Assembly (NCBI GenBank): GCA_023393125.1
Contig: JAEWMQ010000041.1
Span: 1-64,000 of the forward strand
Reading direction: 5' to 3'
DNA from: Bacillota bacterium
GTDB lineage: Bacteria; Bacillota; Clostridia; Lachnospirales; Cellulosilyticaceae
Length of the DNA: 64,000 bases
This document shows, piece by piece, positions 26,104 to 35,367 of the stretch; position 1 is the first letter of the stretch, and every line of letters starts with the position of its first letter. A program made the translations under genes and the position numbers. Below the pieces are notes generated by a model. It did not search any database. It was not told where the DNA came from and saw only the letters and a program-made list of their open reading frames with translations.

Positions 26104-27405
26104 ATGATTGATTTTAAAAGGTATGAACAAGCTACTAAAAGTCAACTATGGACTTATAAAGGAAGAGTAACTAGAGTTGTTGGGATGAGTATTGAAACGC
26201 TAGGTCCAATCGCTAATATTGGAGATATTTGCTATATCCAGCCAAGAGGAAAGAATGAGTTAGTAACTGCTGAAGTGGTGGGTTTTAAGGATGATTCTTT
26301 ATTACTGATGCCTCTAGGTAATCTAGAAGGCATTGGTCCTGGCTGCGAAGTATTAGCCTATGGTGATAAACTTAGTGTAAAAGTAGATGAGAGTTTACTA
26401 GGAAAAGTAGTAGACTGGCAAGCAAAGCCTATTAATAATGATGAAGTATACTGCATGCATCAGGTGCCGATTGACAATACTGCGCCTAATCCACTTACAA
26501 GAAAACGTATAACTATTCCACTATCATTAGGTGTACGTGCTATTGATGGTATGTTAACTGTAGGAAAAGGACAAAGAATAGGAATATTTGCAGGAAGTGG
26601 TGTAGGAAAAAGTACGCTAATGGGTATGATTGCAAGAAATGCTTTGTCGGATATAAATATCATAGCCTTAATTGGAGAACGAGGTAGAGAGGTAAGAGAG
26701 TTTATTGAAAATGACTTAAAGGCAGAGGGTCTTAAACGCTCTATAGTAGTAGTAGCAACTTCGGATCAGCCGGCATTAATGCGTCTTAAAGCAGCTATGA
26801 CGGCAACAGCTTTAGCAGAACATTTTAGATCAGAGGGAAAAGATGTACTTCTTATGATGGATTCTCTTACAAGATTTTCAATGGCACAAAGAGAAATAGG
26901 GCTTGCAATTGGAGAACCACCCGTTTCAAGGGGATATACACCATCAGTTTTTGCACAGATGCCAAAGCTCTTGGAGCGAGCAGGTAATTCCGATAAAGGA
27001 AGTATTACAGGTATGTACACAGTTCTTGTTGATGGTGATGATTTTAATGAACCTATTACAGATACCGCCAGAGGAATATTAGATGGACATATTGTATTAT
27101 CTAGAAAATTAGCTAACAAGGGGCACTATCCAGCAATAGATGTTTTAGCTAGTATATCTAGGGTTATGAGTAACATTGCCTCAGATGAACATAAAGCTTG
27201 TGCTAGAGAGATAAAAAAGCATATGGCAGTATATAAAAAAGCAGAGGACTTAATCAACGTAGGTGCTTATAATAAGGGAAGCAGTGAAGAGATTGATGCA
27301 GCTATTGATAAGATGAAATTAATTAACGAGTTCTTGTGTCAATCAGTAAGTGAAAAGATTGAATTTGGAGATACTTTGAATCATATGCAAGAAATAATAG
27401 GTTAG
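26104..27405 (+). CDS. fliI: Flagellum-specific export ATPase FliI
   Basis: 433 residues. ATPase of the type III flagellar export apparatus, homologous to the F1 beta subunit. Walker A GSGVGKST, GERGREVREFI, and LLMMDSLTRFSMAQREIGLAIGEPP (spread over about residues 255-280) are diagnostic. It follows fliH by eight bases with a GGGGAT ribosome site and is followed at once by fliJ. Confidence 0.98.
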   Translation: MIDFKRYEQATKSQLWTYKGRVTRVVGMSIETLGPIANIGDICYIQPRGKNELVTAEVVGFKDDSLLLMPLGNLEGIGPGCEVLAYGDKLSVKVDESLLGKVVDWQAKPINNDEVYCMHQVPIDNTAPNPLTRKRITIPLSLGVRAIDGMLTVGKGQRIGIFAGSGVGKSTLMGMIARNALSDINIIALIGERGREVREFIENDLKAEGLKRSIVVVATSDQPALMRLKAAMTATALAEHFRSEGKDVLLMMDSLTRFSMAQREIGLAIGEPPVSRGYTPSVFAQMPKLLERAGNSDKGSITGMYTVLVDGDDFNEPITDTARGILDGHIVLSRKLANKGHYPAIDVLASISRVMSNIASDEHKACAREIKKHMAVYKKAEDLINVGAYNKGSSEEIDAAIDKMKLINEFLCQSVSEKIEFGDTLNHMQEIIG

Positions 27406-27414
27406 GGTGTGAGT

Positions 27415-27858
27415 ATGTTTAAGTATAAATTGGAACCTATTTTAGCTTTAAAAGAAAAGCTAGAAGAAAGTAAAAAGAGAGAATTAGGTTTAGCACATCA
27501 ATGCCATGAAAAAGCAAAAGCTGAAAAAGAAGTATTAGTGAAACAGAGAGAAATGGCATTTAGAGAAGCAGAAATTCAATCTAATGAAAAAGTAAATGTA
27601 AGGCAATTAAGGCAACTTAATTATTATTCCAATTATATAGATAAAGCTATTCATTCTAAAAATGAGGAAATTAACTTAGCGGCAAGAAAAGTAGAGCAAA
27701 GACGAGATGAACTGATAGAAGCCGTCAAAGAACGAAAAATACTAGAAAATTTAAAAGAAATTCACTTAGAAGATTATAAAGAAGAAGAAAAGAAAAAAGA
27801 AAATAACATAGTAGATGAAATAGTTACTTATAAATATAGAACGAATCAAAAGGAGTGA
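27415..27858 (+). CDS. fliJ: Flagellar export chaperone-like protein FliJ
   Basis: 147 residues, almost entirely a charged antiparallel coiled coil, beginning MFKYKLEPILALKEK, which is the typical FliJ start. FliJ links FliI to the export gate FlhA. ATG 27415 follows AGGGTG; the earlier in-frame GTG overlaps that site. Position after fliI supports the call. Confidence 0.9.
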   Translation: MFKYKLEPILALKEKLEESKKRELGLAHQCHEKAKAEKEVLVKQREMAFREAEIQSNEKVNVRQLRQLNYYSNYIDKAIHSKNEEINLAARKVEQRRDELIEAVKERKILENLKEIHLEDYKEEEKKKENNIVDEIVTYKYRTNQKE

Positions 27859-27864
27859 AGATAA

Positions 27865-28596
27865 ATGGGACAGGAAACAAAAGAAAAAAAAGTACAGGAA
27901 GTAAATAATGCTATCCCTCCTTTTAAACCTAAGAAGCGCAAAAAGAAAAAATGGTTTTTTACAGGCCTTATCTTCATTCTTTTACTGGTTACCGGTTTTG
28001 TTTTCAGAAAACCATTAGCAAATTTTCTAAGGAATGTTCCGATGGTTGGTAGAATTATTCCTAGTGTAGTAGAAAGTGAAGCAGTATTATCTAAAGATGA
28101 AATTCTTGCTCAGTATGAAAAACAAAAACAGGAAATGCTTACTTTAGAAGAAAAAATAAATATGCTTGAAGAATCCAATAAGGATTTACAGACAAGAAAT
28201 GATACATTAAAAGAGTATGAAAGTAAGTATGAGGATTTTCTTAAGCAAAAAGAAGCATGGGATCAGTCAATAGCAGAAAGTAATCCAGAATTATTCATTG
28301 AACAATTTGAAAAGATATATCCAGAAACAGCAGCGGAATTATATAAGACCTTAAAAGGTGAGGTTGTTAATACAAAAGAACAACAGGCATTGGCTAAAGC
28401 AGTAGGAGAAATGGATGAAGACCAAGCTGCAAAGGCATTAGAAGTGCTTTTAACAACAGATGCTGAATTAGTTCAGACTATCATGAAAGAGATGAAAGAT
28501 GATAGAAAGTCACTTGTTTTAAGTAGTATGACTTCAGAGGGCGCTGCAAAGGTAATCAAACTGATTTCACCAGAAATAAATAGTAAGCAAGAGTAA
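27865..28596 (+). CDS. ylxF: YlxF/MotE-like flagellar operon protein
   Basis: 243 residues. A very basic stretch (KPKKRKKKKW) precedes one membrane span (about 31-47); then comes an extracytoplasmic coiled coil (about 75-125) and a C-terminal domain with MgtE-N-like helical repeats (GEMDEDQAAKALEVL, then MTSEGAAKVIKLI). This is the MotE/YlxF architecture, and the place between fliJ and fliK is the same as ylxF in B. subtilis. Known MotE proteins act as chaperones for a periplasmic motility protein; the role in Firmicutes is uncertain. Confidence 0.8.
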   Translation: MGQETKEKKVQEVNNAIPPFKPKKRKKKKWFFTGLIFILLLVTGFVFRKPLANFLRNVPMVGRIIPSVVESEAVLSKDEILAQYEKQKQEMLTLEEKINMLEESNKDLQTRNDTLKEYESKYEDFLKQKEAWDQSIAESNPELFIEQFEKIYPETAAELYKTLKGEVVNTKEQQALAKAVGEMDEDQAAKALEVLLTTDAELVQTIMKEMKDDRKSLVLSSMTSEGAAKVIKLISPEINSKQE

Positions 28597-28611
28597 GAGA
28601 GGAGGAAGAAT

Positions 28612-29937
28612 ATGGGGCAAATCGGTTTAGGTACCCTATTTATGAATGAGCAAGTAGCTAATGTGGATACATATACACCTAATACTGGGATTATGAATCG
28701 ATCTAATGAGTATTCATTTAGCAAAGCATTAGACAGAGCTAAAAATTCAAAATTAGAAAATGCAGATAAAAATGACACGCCTAAAGTAAAAGATGAAAAG
28801 ACAAATCAAGTTGTACAAAAACAAAAAGATCAAAACAAAACATCAAAAGTAGATAATAAAGAAGAAGTAGAAATAAAATCTGAAGATGAATTAGATTATA
28901 CAAAAGATGAAAATGATGTTGATGAGAGAATTCTTTCTTTACTAAGTCAAGGGTTAAATGTTACAACTGAGCAGTTAAATGAATTACTCAATCAAATGGG
29001 CTATAAGCCGTCTGATTTATTAAACCAAGAATTATTTGGAAAATTTGTTAGCGAAGTTTATACCCAAATAAAAGGTGAAGATTTATTGATGGTTGAGTCT
29101 GGAATTGGAAATATTAGTAAAATATTTGATCAAATACAATCTCTGTGTGATGAGATAAAAGTGGAAAGTAATCCTTTAAATTTACGAAAACAGATGAATG
29201 TTGAGGTAAATATAGAGGAGGCAACACAAAAGCTTGTACAAACAGAGGTTACTATACAAAATATTAAAAAAACTACAGAAGCAGTAGCTACTGGAAATAT
29301 AGAAGAAACACAGTTACAGGATGTAGCCCAGACCATGAATGCAAAGAACGTGGCTCAGCTTCAAACCAAAGAGGAACCATCTAATACACTAGCTAGTGCT
29401 ATTTTAAGTGAAAATGATACAGTAGATTTAGGAATAGTAGTACCTATACAAAACTTTTCATCCACAGTGAATGCTCAATTATGGCAACCACAAGAAACAG
29501 GAATAATGTCGGCAGGGCAGACGCCTCAACTTATAGAGAATAGCATCATAGAACAAATAGATTTTAAAACATTAGGGGCAACTAAGGAAATTCATATGAA
29601 GCTTTCTCCTAAAGAATTAGGGGACCTTAGTATTAAGCTTGTTGAAGAAAATAGCAGTATAGTAGCACATATAAAGGTTGATAATGAAAAAACGAAAGCA
29701 TTTTTAGTAAATGAAATGGCTAGTTTAAAAACAGCTTTAGAAGAACGAGGATTAACTGTTGCAGATGTAAGAGTAGATATTAAGAAGGATGAACATCAAT
29801 CTCAAATGGAGCAACAAAAGCAAAAGTCAAGTAAGAGAATTCAAGAAATCATAGCAAAACATATGAATGAATATGAGGAATTAGAAGAAGTAATTCCTGA
29901 AAAAAGTAGTGATTCAGAAGTTGATTATATGGTATAG
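28612..29937 (+). CDS. fliK: Flagellar hook-length control protein FliK
   Basis: 441 residues. A low-complexity N-terminal half rich in Lys, Asn, Gln and Glu, as expected for the exported ruler, and a C-terminal Flg_hook domain (about residues 320-390) with the characteristic EIHMKLSPKELGDLSIKL and a later EERGLTVADVRVDI. FliK measures hook length and triggers the FlhB substrate switch. Adjacent to flgD and flgE, the hook genes. Confidence 0.92.
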   Translation: MGQIGLGTLFMNEQVANVDTYTPNTGIMNRSNEYSFSKALDRAKNSKLENADKNDTPKVKDEKTNQVVQKQKDQNKTSKVDNKEEVEIKSEDELDYTKDENDVDERILSLLSQGLNVTTEQLNELLNQMGYKPSDLLNQELFGKFVSEVYTQIKGEDLLMVESGIGNISKIFDQIQSLCDEIKVESNPLNLRKQMNVEVNIEEATQKLVQTEVTIQNIKKTTEAVATGNIEETQLQDVAQTMNAKNVAQLQTKEEPSNTLASAILSENDTVDLGIVVPIQNFSSTVNAQLWQPQETGIMSAGQTPQLIENSIIEQIDFKTLGATKEIHMKLSPKELGDLSIKLVEENSSIVAHIKVDNEKTKAFLVNEMASLKTALEERGLTVADVRVDIKKDEHQSQMEQQKQKSSKRIQEIIAKHMNEYEELEEVIPEKSSDSEVDYMV

Positions 29938-29948
29938 GGGGAGAGAGA

Positions 29949-30761
29949 ATGTCAACAACCATTTCAAAAACAACAACTTTAAATAGTGATTATATGAAAG
30001 TAACCGAAGATGTTAAACAGCAATCTGAATTAGATAAAGATGCCTTTATTAATTTATTAGTTACTCAAATGAAGTATCAGGATCCTCTTGAACCTGTAGA
30101 TAACTCAGAAATGTTAGCTCAGTTAGCTCAATTTACTGCTCTTGAGCAGATGATGAATGTTGCTCAATCCTCACAAAAGCAATTAGCTAATGGTATGATA
30201 GGTAAGTACGTTGAATACCTTTATAATAATACAGAAACAGGAACATCTGAATATCTTGTTGGTAAAGTGGATTATGTTAAGGTATCAGGAGATACACCGG
30301 TTATAGGCATTGGAGATGTAGAAGTTAATCTTGAGGATATTTATCAAGTTTATGATAGTAGTAACATTCAAACAAATACTACAGCCTTTGAATTATTAGG
30401 TAAAACGATTCAAGGTGTAGTAGAGGAAACTAAAACGGATGGTACAAAAGAAAGTATTATTATTGAAGGTGAAGTGCTAGGGATTGAAATGAAAAATGGT
30501 AATCCTTATATGGTTATTGGAACCGGTGAAAAGAAAATATCCATTGATTTTAATAATATACAAAACGTAGTAGACAAACCAAGTATTACAGGTAAAACAG
30601 TAACTGGAACTTATACAGATAGTGAAGGTGCAACACAAACTATAACTGGGACTGCTGAGTATATACGTATTGAAAAAAGTGGTACTTTGGTTTATGTTAA
30701 GGGACAAAAAGAAGGTCAATTTATTAACTTTAATAATATTACGCTAGTAGAAGAGAATTAA
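29949..30761 (+). CDS. flgD: Flagellar hook capping protein FlgD, with three tandem C-terminal modules
   Basis: 270 residues. The N-terminal FlgD core (about residues 25-82) has DAFINLLVTQMKYQDPLEP. Three related beta modules follow (about 83-137, 149-210 and 213-269). Each opens with a GK-beta motif (IGKYVEY, LGKTIQG, TGKTVTG), continues with a central EGEV/VDYV-type strand, and closes with a hydrophobic V-x-x-NI-like strand. B. subtilis FlgD is about half this length and has one such module, so this looks like an internal triplication. FlgD caps the growing hook and helps FlgE polymerise. Confidence 0.93.
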   Translation: MSTTISKTTTLNSDYMKVTEDVKQQSELDKDAFINLLVTQMKYQDPLEPVDNSEMLAQLAQFTALEQMMNVAQSSQKQLANGMIGKYVEYLYNNTETGTSEYLVGKVDYVKVSGDTPVIGIGDVEVNLEDIYQVYDSSNIQTNTTAFELLGKTIQGVVEETKTDGTKESIIIEGEVLGIEMKNGNPYMVIGTGEKKISIDFNNIQNVVDKPSITGKTVTGTYTDSEGATQTITGTAEYIRIEKSGTLVYVKGQKEGQFINFNNITLVEEN

Positions 30762-30787
30762 TAGACAAAATGAGGAGGTAGATTAAT

Positions 30788-32104
30788 ATGATGAGATCAA
30801 TGTTTTCTGCTGTATCAGGACTTAGGGTACATCAGACGAGAATGGATGTAATAGGAAATAATATAGCTAATGTCAATACGATAGGTTATAAATCACAACG
30901 TGTAACGTTCAATGATGTTTTTTCGCAAACCTTATCAAGTGCTAGTGCTGCAAGTGATGAAACAGGTAGGGGAGGACGTAATCCTATGCAAGTAGGATTA
31001 GGTGTAAATGTATCATCCATTGATATGTTAATGACTCAAGGAGCTGCACAACGTACGGATAATCCATTTGACTTAATGATTAATGGAGATGGATTTATTG
31101 TTGTAGGAGATGCGAATGGCACCTATTTTACTAGAGCTGGTGCTTTAAGATCAGATGTGGATGGCAACTTGATTATTGCTAATGGAATGAAAGTGAAAGG
31201 TTGGACATCACAACTTAATGAAGAAACGAATAAGTATGAAATTGTTAAAGGTGAAGCAGATGACATAAATTTATCAGATCCTAGGTTTACAACATCCAAT
31301 CCATCAGCAACGACAAAGGCTCAACTAACAGGAAATCTTAACTCTACAGAAGATAAAATAGAAACAAGCATTAAGTTTTATGATAGCTTAGGAAACTACT
31401 ATACAGCTGCCATTACTTTAGAAAAAGGAGCTACAGATACAGATGGTAATACGGTATGGGAACCAAAGCTTGGGAAAATCACAGATTCAGATGGTAAAAT
31501 ATTTGCTGGGACGGCACCTACAATTGAAGGGACTATAACATTCGATAAAAATGGTAAACTCAAGACCAATACAACAGGAACTGGAGATACAGCCACTACA
31601 ACTGGTAATACGATAAAATTAAAGTTTGGTGCTGGTACAGATACAGAGGCGACTGTTGGAAATGCAGTCTTTAAAGATATAACTATAGCTATAGGCTCAC
31701 TTACTCAATATGCTTCAACATCAACTGCTGAACCTAAAACTATTGATGGTAATGCAGCGGGTAAAATGATAGGTTATGAAATAGGTGGTGATGGTATTAT
31801 TACAGCGTCATATGACAATGGAGATATGAGAATACTTGCACAGGTTGTAGTGGCTAAATTTGATAATCCAGAGGGACTTGAAAAAGTGGGAGATAATCTT
31901 TATAAAGTTACGCCAAACTCTGGAGAATTTGATGGAGTGGGAACAGTAGGAACATTTAATACTGGAGTTCTTGAAATGTCTAATGTAGATCTTTCAAGTG
32001 AATTTACAGATATGATTGTTACTCAAAGAGGTTTCCAAGCTAATTCAAGAATTATATCTGTTTCAGATGAGATGCTCCAAGAGCTTACTAATCTTAAACG
32101 CTAA
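30788..32104 (+). CDS. flgE: Flagellar hook protein FlgE
   Basis: 438 residues. The N-terminus MMRSMFSAVSGLRVHQ and NNIANVNTIGYK motif, together with the C-terminal MSNVDLSSEFTDMIVTQRGFQ, mark a hook/rod-family protein with D0 at both ends. The central part (about residues 150-320) is Thr-rich and variable, as in exposed hook domains. GAGGAGG ribosome site. It follows flgD as in B. subtilis. Confidence 0.96.
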   Translation: MMRSMFSAVSGLRVHQTRMDVIGNNIANVNTIGYKSQRVTFNDVFSQTLSSASAASDETGRGGRNPMQVGLGVNVSSIDMLMTQGAAQRTDNPFDLMINGDGFIVVGDANGTYFTRAGALRSDVDGNLIIANGMKVKGWTSQLNEETNKYEIVKGEADDINLSDPRFTTSNPSATTKAQLTGNLNSTEDKIETSIKFYDSLGNYYTAAITLEKGATDTDGNTVWEPKLGKITDSDGKIFAGTAPTIEGTITFDKNGKLKTNTTGTGDTATTTGNTIKLKFGAGTDTEATVGNAVFKDITIAIGSLTQYASTSTAEPKTIDGNAAGKMIGYEIGGDGIITASYDNGDMRILAQVVVAKFDNPEGLEKVGDNLYKVTPNSGEFDGVGTVGTFNTGVLEMSNVDLSSEFTDMIVTQRGFQANSRIISVSDEMLQELTNLKR

Positions 32105-32120
32105 TGTATAGGAGACGCTT

Positions 32121-32321
32121 ATGATTAAACTTTCAAAATTAAATAATCAGGAGTTTGCTATTAACTCTGATTTAATTGAAACAATAGAGCAGACACCTGA
32201 TACAGTTATAACAATGACAACAGGTAATAAATATGTGGTGAAAGAAACACAAGAAGAGATTATTAGGCGCATTATTAAATACAAACAAAAGATACAACTT
32301 GTGAGTGAAGGGGAGGAATAA
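32121..32321 (+). CDS. flbD: FlbD/SwrD family protein
   Basis: 66 residues. The sequence MIKLSKLNNQEFAINSDLIE, then TPDTVITMTTGNKYVVKET, is the FlbD (SwrD) family pattern. In B. subtilis SwrD raises torque for swarming and lies in the same operon. The gene sits between flgE and motA, 16 bases after flgE. Confidence 0.93.
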   Translation: MIKLSKLNNQEFAINSDLIETIEQTPDTVITMTTGNKYVVKETQEEIIRRIIKYKQKIQLVSEGEE

Positions 32322-32325
32322 ACAA

Positions 32326-33108
32326 GTGGATATTTCTACAATAATAGGGCTGGTATCAGGAACGATATTTGTTATTGTATCGATTATTTTAGGAGAGGGA
32401 CGCGTATCTCTTTTCCTTGACTGGCCTTCAGTAATGATTGTATTCGGTGGGATTACTGCTGCACTTTTTGTTTCTTATCCAATTCCTAAGCTAATTGAAG
32501 GATTTAAGACAGGGAAACATGCATTTTCTAAATTAGAAATCGATCCAACAGAAGTCATCTCAAAGATTAATGAGTTGGCATTATCGGCCAGAAAAGAGGG
32601 ATTACTTGCATTAGAGGAAATTGCTCAAGGAATGGACGATCCTTTTTTACAAAAAGGAATTTTATTAATTGTAGATGGTACGGATGCTGAATTATTACGT
32701 AGTATTCTAGAAACAGAGATTGCTTTTGTGGAAAACAGACATAAAGATAATCAGAAGTTTTGGGATACTATTGCAGAATTAGGTCCAGCATGGGGGATGA
32801 TTGGTACGCTTATTGGACTTATCATCATGTTAGATAACTTAAACGACCCATCTACACTGGGTCCTAAAATGGGTGTGGCACTTATTACTACCTTCTATGG
32901 TTCGATGATTGCCAATCTAGTGGCTACTCCAATATCTAACAAATTGAAACTAAGGAGTAATGATGAAATTCTACATAAACAGGTTATGGTAGAAGGCTTA
33001 TTATCTATCCAAGCAGGAGAAAACCCACGAGTAATTGAAGAAAAATTAAAAGCATTCTTATCTCCAGGAACACGTAGAGTATTTGATGTTAAAAACAAAG
33101 AAGAATAG
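32326..33108 (+). CDS. motA: Flagellar motor stator protein MotA
   Basis: 260 residues, four membrane spans. The second pair follows PAWGMIGTLIGLIIML, the conserved MotA/PomA stretch, and the cytoplasmic loop carries the charged residues that touch FliG. I chose GTG at 32326, which stands nine bases after GGGGAGG; the frame extends upstream into flbD without a ribosome site. Paired with motB directly downstream. Confidence 0.95.
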   Translation: MDISTIIGLVSGTIFVIVSIILGEGRVSLFLDWPSVMIVFGGITAALFVSYPIPKLIEGFKTGKHAFSKLEIDPTEVISKINELALSARKEGLLALEEIAQGMDDPFLQKGILLIVDGTDAELLRSILETEIAFVENRHKDNQKFWDTIAELGPAWGMIGTLIGLIIMLDNLNDPSTLGPKMGVALITTFYGSMIANLVATPISNKLKLRSNDEILHKQVMVEGLLSIQAGENPRVIEEKLKAFLSPGTRRVFDVKNKEE

Positions 33109-33121
33109 GTGGTGAACCATA

Positions 33122-33868
33122 TTGAAAAAAAGAGAAGATGAACCTAAAAAGGGTGCACCTGCTTATATGAACACCTATGGCGATATGATGACTTTATTGC
33201 TAACATTTTTTGTTCTTTTATTTGCAATGTCAACAGTAGATGCAGATAAATTTAAAGCATTAGCTTCATCCTTTAATGCATCAGTAAGTATATTTGATGG
33301 CGGTCAAACGATTCGTATAGATAATAATGTATTAGAAAATGGTATGTCTCAGTTTCCAGTACAAGAAACACAATTTTCTATTGAACAAGCTTATCAAGAA
33401 GCACAAGAGACAACAAAAGCTGAACAAGATATAAAGGCGTATGTTGAAGCGAAAGAAATAGATGATAAGATTACTGTTCAAAAAAGCGGTGATATAATAG
33501 TCATTCGTTTTGCAGATATTTTGTTATTTGACACAGGAAAGGCAGATATTAAGGCAGGAGCTATTCCAAGTTTAAACTTAGTAGGAGAAAAATTAAAAGA
33601 GTATGTAGATAAAGGTTATCATTTACGAGTAGAAGGTCATACCGATAACCAACCAATACATAATGCACAGTTTCCAAGTAACTGGGAACTTTCCAGTGCT
33701 AGAGCGATTGCAGTTATGAGGTTTTACTTAGAGGAAATGGATTTTAATCCATCTAAGATATCAGCAGAAGGAATGGGAGAATATCACCCCATAAGTTCAA
33801 ATACTACACGTGAAGAACGTGCTCAAAATAGACGTGTAGAGATTAAACTCAGTAAATTAACATCTTAA
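33122..33868 (+). CDS. motB: Flagellar motor stator protein MotB
   Basis: 248 residues. One membrane span with the essential proton-binding Asp21 (YGDMMTLLLTFFVLL), a plug/linker, and a C-terminal OmpA-like peptidoglycan-binding domain with VEGHTDNQP, then NWELSSARA. Start is a TTG at 33122 with AGGTGGTG upstream. Proton rather than sodium coupling is likely, but not certain from sequence alone. Confidence 0.95.
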   Translation: MKKREDEPKKGAPAYMNTYGDMMTLLLTFFVLLFAMSTVDADKFKALASSFNASVSIFDGGQTIRIDNNVLENGMSQFPVQETQFSIEQAYQEAQETTKAEQDIKAYVEAKEIDDKITVQKSGDIIVIRFADILLFDTGKADIKAGAIPSLNLVGEKLKEYVDKGYHLRVEGHTDNQPIHNAQFPSNWELSSARAIAVMRFYLEEMDFNPSKISAEGMGEYHPISSNTTREERAQNRRVEIKLSKLTS

Positions 33869-33886
33869 ATGAGGGGGGATGAGACA

Positions 33887-34354
33887 TTGGAAAGTAAATT
33901 TAAACTTTTTGTGATTATAGCGATTATAGTATTAGGGATATCCATTGCTGCTAGTACATTTTTTGTACTTAAGCAAATGAGTCAGTCTCAAAGTGAGGAG
34001 CCAGCAGCTACAAAAGCAGGATTAGAACTTACAGAAGTTTCCATGGGGGATGCAATTATGACAAACATTGCCATGGGAGAAGATGCAGTCCAACATTTTG
34101 CTAAAATTAAAGTTAGTTTAGGCGTAGATGCCAGTGATAAAAAAGTTTATGAAGTATTTAATAATGCAGTAACCAATCAAGCTGCTAGTATGAGAAATGA
34201 ATTAATTGCGGTTATTGGTGAGCAAACTTTTACTATGTTAAGAGCAAATGATGGTAAAACAAAACTAGCAGATGAAATTGTAGCAAGACTTAATCAATTA
34301 TTAGGTACAGATATTATTTATGATGTGTATTATGAAGAATACTTTGTGCAATAA
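33887..34354 (+). CDS. fliL: Flagellar basal body protein FliL
   Basis: About 155 residues. One N-terminal membrane span (FVIIAIIVLGISIAAS) and an extracytoplasmic domain ending LLGTDIIYDVYYEEYFVQ, the FliL C-terminus. FliL supports stator function. Start most likely the TTG at 33887, placed eight bases after GAGGGGGG; an ATG at 33869 precedes that site. It follows motB as expected. Confidence 0.9.
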   Translation: MESKFKLFVIIAIIVLGISIAASTFFVLKQMSQSQSEEPAATKAGLELTEVSMGDAIMTNIAMGEDAVQHFAKIKVSLGVDASDKKVYEVFNNAVTNQAASMRNELIAVIGEQTFTMLRANDGKTKLADEIVARLNQLLGTDIIYDVYYEEYFVQ

Positions 34355-34380
34355 GTATCATTTAAAGGAGGTGACATAGG

Positions 34381-35367
34381 GTGAGTGAAGTACTGTCACA
34401 AAGTGAGATTGATGAGCTTTTTAAAGCACTCAATACTGGCGAGATTAATGTCGATGAGATGCAAGAAGCTAATGAACAAAAGGGCATTAAAACATATGAT
34501 TTTACAAGGCCATCTAAGTTCTCAAAAGAGCAACTTCGAACTTTAGAAATAATTTTCGAAAGCTATGGAAGAGCTATTTCCACCTATTTATCTGGGCACC
34601 TCAGGACAATGGTATCAGCAGAAGTCATGAATGCAGAAGCCATTACCTATTCCGAGTTTTCTAATGCACTGATCAATCCTGTTATTTTAGCAGTTACAGA
34701 TTTCAGTCCATTGAAAGGTTCTATTCTTCTTGAACTTTCACCTAACATGGGTTATACCATTATTGATCGTGTACTAGGAGGAAGTGGAAGGGGCCTTGAA
34801 ACTATTAGAGAATTTACGGATATTGAACGTGTTATTTTGGAAAAAATATTTATCCAGTTTGTGCACCTTTTATCTGAGCCTTGGCAAAATGTTGTGGAAC
34901 TAGATCCAATGTTAGAAAAAATAGAAACTAATTCACAAGTTGTACAAATTATATCACCTAATGAAATCATAGCCCTTGTTACACTTAATATAAAAATAGG
35001 AAATGTAGCTGGTATGATGAATATATGTATACCACATTTGGTTATAGAGTCCATCATGGACAAATTAAATACTAAGTTCTGGTTTGCACAGAAAGAGCAA
35101 GAATTAGGACCATCTTATCATGAATATATTGAAAAGATGATTGAAAAATCTAGAATACCTATAAAAGCAATTTTAGGCAAAACCCATATTACTATACGTG
35201 AGTTTTTAGAATTGTCACGTTCAGATGTTATAAAGTTAGATAAAGACATTGATTCTGGATTAGATATTTATGTTGGAAATATACTTAAATTCACAGGTTC
35301 ACCAGGTGAATATAAAAATAAAGTCGCTATAAAAATTAATCATGTTATACATAGGGAGGATGAGTAA
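34381..35367 (+). CDS. fliM: Flagellar motor switch protein FliM
   Basis: 328 residues. The N-terminal LSQSEIDELFKAL is the CheY-phosphate-binding peptide; a CheC-like middle domain follows with DRVLGGSGRG, and the C-terminus is the FliN-like SpoA domain (LDIYVGNILKFTGSPGEYKNK region). GTG start at 34381 behind AAAGGAGGTG. Its stop overlaps the fliY start. Confidence 0.96.
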   Translation: MSEVLSQSEIDELFKALNTGEINVDEMQEANEQKGIKTYDFTRPSKFSKEQLRTLEIIFESYGRAISTYLSGHLRTMVSAEVMNAEAITYSEFSNALINPVILAVTDFSPLKGSILLELSPNMGYTIIDRVLGGSGRGLETIREFTDIERVILEKIFIQFVHLLSEPWQNVVELDPMLEKIETNSQVVQIISPNEIIALVTLNIKIGNVAGMMNICIPHLVIESIMDKLNTKFWFAQKEQELGPSYHEYIEKMIEKSRIPIKAILGKTHITIREFLELSRSDVIKLDKDIDSGLDIYVGNILKFTGSPGEYKNKVAIKINHVIHREDE

